DNA from: Prosapia bicincta
Lineage: Eukaryota > Arthropoda > Insecta > Hemiptera > Cercopidae
Length of the DNA: 64,000 bases
NCBI GenBank assembly: GCA_036971475.1
Contig: JBAIZL010000003.1
Span: 89,129,542 to 89,193,541 of the forward strand
Reading direction: 5' to 3'
In this document: piece after piece, positions 60,831 to 64,000 of the stretch
How the letters are laid out: the number at the start of each line of letters is the position of its first letter
How positions within the stretch are numbered: position 1 is the first letter of the stretch
Notes under the pieces: generated by a model
The model's database searches: none
The model's input: the letters and a program-made list of their open reading frames with translations, nothing else
What the model was told of the DNA's origin: nothing
Position numbers and translations under genes: made by a program

Positions 60831-61788
60831 CTGCAACAAAGAATGCTAACCACCGTCACTCAGGTCAGCTGTACACACAACCGACAAAGTTGTAGATAAA
60901 TACCTGAAAATGTTTAAACTGTAATTTCCGTAGGGCTATTCGAGAGGGTAATATATCTTAATTGCATTTGGACTGTTCGTTTCAAATCTGTACTTTATAG
61001 TGACGAGTTTTTGGAGTAATTAATTAACTTTAGGTATGACTGTTTTGCATGGGAGAAATATTTTGCGTCACCGGACGCGCTTCATATTTTTGATTAAATT
61101 AAGTGATAACATATGATTTCATGCAACAGCTGATTTTAATTTATAGGTTATGTTTGAACTGTTTGAAGAAGTATGTAATGTTACTGGATTTATTTATTTA
61201 ATGTACATTATCAGGTTAAAATGTTATTATTAAATATATTTATCAGGTAATAAATATATGAATTTATGTTTCCACAATTCTTACTGTAGTTAATTAAATT
61301 CAATATAATAACGAGATAAATATTATTATTCTATTTTTTGAAATGAAAACTTTTTTAGGCGTGTCTGATATTTTAAACAGTCAATTCAATTGAATAAAAT
61401 TTGTATTAAGTTTTTTGCTACATCTAATACAGTTTTTGTATTAACTTAACTACAATTTTTTATATTCTATTAAATGCAAAGTGAAATATTCACGTCTGTC
61501 AGCCGTACCAATGACTCCAATTTTGTTTTTTTCCAATTCCCAGCAGTTGTTCATAATATTTCATTAAAGTAGAGGAAAACTAAAGTTTCAATGTAATGTA
61601 TATTTTGTGTGTGCAAAAGGAATAAATACAATAAAAACAGCCTGTTATCTTGTGTATAAAACAGAACAGAATTTTCCATTGTAATTTAAATCTTAATATA
61701 AATCTTAATTGAAAAGGTAATTAAATCGTAATTATAAGAAAACTAAATTGAAAAATTCTTCGAAAGCCAAATGACTATTTCTTTCGGT

Positions 61789-61792
<4 letters not shown>

Positions 61793-61837
<45 letters not shown>
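61793..61837. repeat. TA microsatellite
   Basis: TA run abutting the SINE-like block at 61845. Confidence 0.95.
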
Positions 61838-61842
<5 letters not shown>

Positions 61843-61844
61843 AT

Positions 61845-62120
61845 AGTTTTAAGGCGATAAGCCAATATGACCGCTATCCCCTACGATAGATAGGAAAAGA
61901 TTGTAAATATTGTTGCGGTAAGGTAGAGGTCACGAAACCCTACCCCTTGAAAGGAAAAGGATAAGGAAGGCCAGATCGAATAAGGCACGACTAAGGAAAA
62001 GCCATCATGATTCACTGGCACTGGGTTTAAGGGGTACAATGCGTGGGGTTTAACCATATCTCTGACCTTGAGATCGCCAGGGTGGACTGGGCTGCAGTGT
62101 GGGATCAAAACCCAACATTT
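61845..62120 (-). mobile_element. Possible SINE-like or other dispersed repeat
   Basis: A ~270-bp block of higher GC than its surroundings, abutting a TA microsatellite. On the minus strand it begins gggttttgatcccacactgc, which resembles a Pol III B-box (GGTTCGANTCC), and runs through catgatggcttttccttag and tagggtttcgtgacctcta. There is only one copy in the window, so dispersion cannot be shown from this sequence. Confidence 0.35.
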
Positions 62121-63165
62121 CAGAAAACATCAGTGTTGTGTTTAAAGTGTAAACAGCTCAAATTAACTAAATGACAATATTGTAATAGTTTGGTGTAGGC
62201 ATGGTCTTTAAATGAGTTGCTCTGTTTCTGCAAAGAAAGAGACGCGATTACGAAAGAGGCTATATATGTATTGTATAATGTTTTCAGTTAGGCTAGTAGT
62301 CAAATGCTAGAGCAGAACGAAAGACACTGTTAAACCTCACGCACTGTAATTATCGTATAGCGGGGGCAGAGTTGAAGAGAAATGTCCATCCGGGTCACCT
62401 GTCTAAATAATAATCATATCACGCATAAAGCCGTCAGCAGACATAGCCTAACGAAATCAGCAAACGACCTTCGTGCTGAATTGTCGAGTATTTTATCAGA
62501 TCCAGATGAGTCCGTTGTTTGATTTACGGCGCATAATGTTTCCATTTAGATGAAATAGAGGCTTCACTAGTCAGCAACGGTAAGTTAAGTGGAGCTATTT
62601 CGTTTCACGTAATTAATTGTAAAAAAGTTTTCTTTCTAAAAGCCACGCAAAAATAGCCACAGAAACGAATAGACTCAGTTTAACAGACAGGAAGGCTCGT
62701 GTAAGCTACATATTGGAAAACGTATCGTCAAAAGTCATCGTTCAACGATTGTTTAGACTTTGTAATTAAGAGTTTAATTAAAAGGTCTTAACAGCCTTTT
62801 GATCCAACTGTAAGCAGACACTTCTGGTAAGACGTAGAGAAACCTGGAAAAGTTTTACCCGATTCGGTCTTTCGAAAGATGAGTAGAAAGCTCTTGGCAA
62901 GATTGGAGCCATTTTGAAAGAAAACATAAGCTTTACCATACAGAATTCTTCCCAAGGAAAACAGAACAATTAGTAGGGTGTGCGCGCGCCTGTGCGTGCA
63001 TTTGAAACACACGAATTGGAAGTGTAATATTTTATGGTGACATTTTATAATTTATATATATTTAAAAAAAACAGTTGAAAAATAACATAAATTTTAATTT
63101 AATTTCAGTTCTCGTTACTGGTCCTCAAACTTGATTAACAAAAAAATACACGATAAAAATATATT

Positions 63166-63822
63166 ATATAGAGTATAAACTCATTAAAACGGACGCATTG
63201 GGGTTGGCTGATTTAATGAAAGTCCGTTATAAAGTAAAAAGGTATCTGAAAGGGGTTTATGTGCAACAGCACTGAGAAAACACTGGAAAGGATAAGGACA
63301 GAATCAATAATCGTTTGTAAGTATTATTTAAAGTGGTTAAAAAGCAATTAAAAAATTGATTGTCGTTACTGTAACATGGAGTTCATTCATATTACGAAAC
63401 AAATTTTTAATTACTTTTAGTTAGGAAAAGGTTTTGAGGTTTTTACTGTAATTTGTTGAACGCTGTTATTATGTTGTTGAACAGAAGTCCCGTTTCAAGC
63501 CATTGATCTTCAGAGTAGGACAGGGTGTGTTTTTCTTTACAACATTTATCTGTCATATATATCTGTCAACATTTAATCAATCAGTATTATAAAATATTAC
63601 TGACATGGACAGACTATTTACATTTTTTTTGCAAGACCTTTGGAAGAAATGTCATATGGCAGAAGGTATAAATGTAAGTTATATGTCAGCAGCCACCTAG
63701 GGTGCGGGGTATGATGGGCGTCTGTTTTATGTGGCTACGGATGGCGTGGTATATCTTTAAAACACAGACCTTTATAAGCGACGTCCGGTTTAGTAGGGTC
63801 CGTTATAATAAGGTTCTACTAC
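63166..63822. mobile_element. Possible pogo/Tigger-like non-autonomous element
   Basis: Left aaactcattaaaacggac, gaaagtccgttataaagt; right ataagcgacgtccggttt, gggtccgttataataagg-ttctacta. The ends read as imperfect inverted copies (aac-ctcattataacggac type) spaced about 640 bp apart. No coding sequence is recognised between them. Confidence 0.4.
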
Positions 63823-63835
63823 ACACGCACGCACA

Positions 63836-63861
63836 CAAACACACACACACACACACATATG

Positions 63862-63896
<35 letters not shown>

Positions 63897-63917
63897 TATT
63901 ATAAGTTATATATATAA

Positions 63918-63951
<34 letters not shown>
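63836..63951. repeat. CA and TA microsatellites near window end
   Basis: A CA run (63836-63860), then TA runs interrupted by a small palindrome (ttataagttatatataactta). Confidence 0.9.
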
Positions 63952-63953
<2 letters not shown>

Positions 63954-64000
63954 TTTTATTTTATTTTTTTTTAAACAACATAGGTTATTCAAATACAAGA

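Noticed and set aside
62778..63012. Overlapping minus-strand open frames near the window end
   Set aside because: No homology recognised, no lectin-type Cys pattern and no splice sites fitting a missing eva-1 5' exon.

Overview
This is an AT-rich, intron-rich animal genomic window, most likely from an arthropod and probably an insect. The evidence is GT-AG exons split in consistent phases, a type-C relaxin-receptor-like LGR whose second extracellular loop reads like the insect Lgr3/Lgr4 group, a SUEL-lectin EVA-1 homologue, and mariner, Tigger/pogo, piggyBac, LINE and Penelope-like remnants. The species cannot be named from the sequence. No tRNA, rRNA, CRISPR or bacterial-type feature is visible.

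Two genuine host genes are present, both truncated at their 5' end by the window edge, and they converge. (1) On the + strand, 2584-16500, are the last nine exons of a relaxin-receptor-like LGR: the final leucine-rich repeat, the hinge, all seven membrane helices and the C-tail. The exon phases close exactly (410 residues plus stop). (2) On the - strand, 60830 down to 26098, are the last seven exons of an eva-1 (EVA1C-like) gene: the end of SUEL lectin domain 1, all of SUEL lectin domain 2, an acidic/Ser-Thr linker, one membrane helix and a cytoplasmic tail. Its phases also close exactly (372 residues plus stop). Their 3' ends are about 9.6 kb apart. Both act at the cell surface, but nothing seen links them functionally.

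Everything else is intron or intergenic DNA dominated by mobile-element debris. 1-665 is a GTAG-rich minisatellite with a ~150-bp higher-order period. 1796-2283 is a decayed MADF-like coding piece. 3364-3790, 11511-12950, 28000-28200, 48371-49586 and 54979-55440 carry Penelope-like element (PLE) 3' ends, four of them with GIY-YIG coding remnants. Many short PLE tail copies are head-to-head inverted dimers, several with 10-13 bp target duplications. 20990-21290 is a mariner pseudogene, 29409-29869 and 47646-48353 are Tigger/pogo remnants, 31842-32834 is a ~1-kb palindrome, 43083-44745 is a piggyBac 5' part split by a 5'-truncated LINE, and 52743-53768 is a 73-bp satellite.

The most interesting signal is a recurrent hammerhead-ribozyme-like fold in the PLE tails. 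The best examples are at 15745-15790 (+), 10884-10935 (+) and 3648-3683 (+), with weaker copies at 28043-28078 (-), 50577-50625 (-) and 12831-12871 (+). They share CTGANGA, one unpaired nucleotide, a stem II, GAAA, a tiny palindromic stem III and a closing stem I. Other tail families keep the same layout with an altered box. Stretches of more than 300 bases not listed below (for example 700-1500, 4300-6200, 16510-19050, 24000-26090, 33700-36600, 55450-60700) are AT-rich intron or intergenic DNA in which I see no coding or RNA signal.
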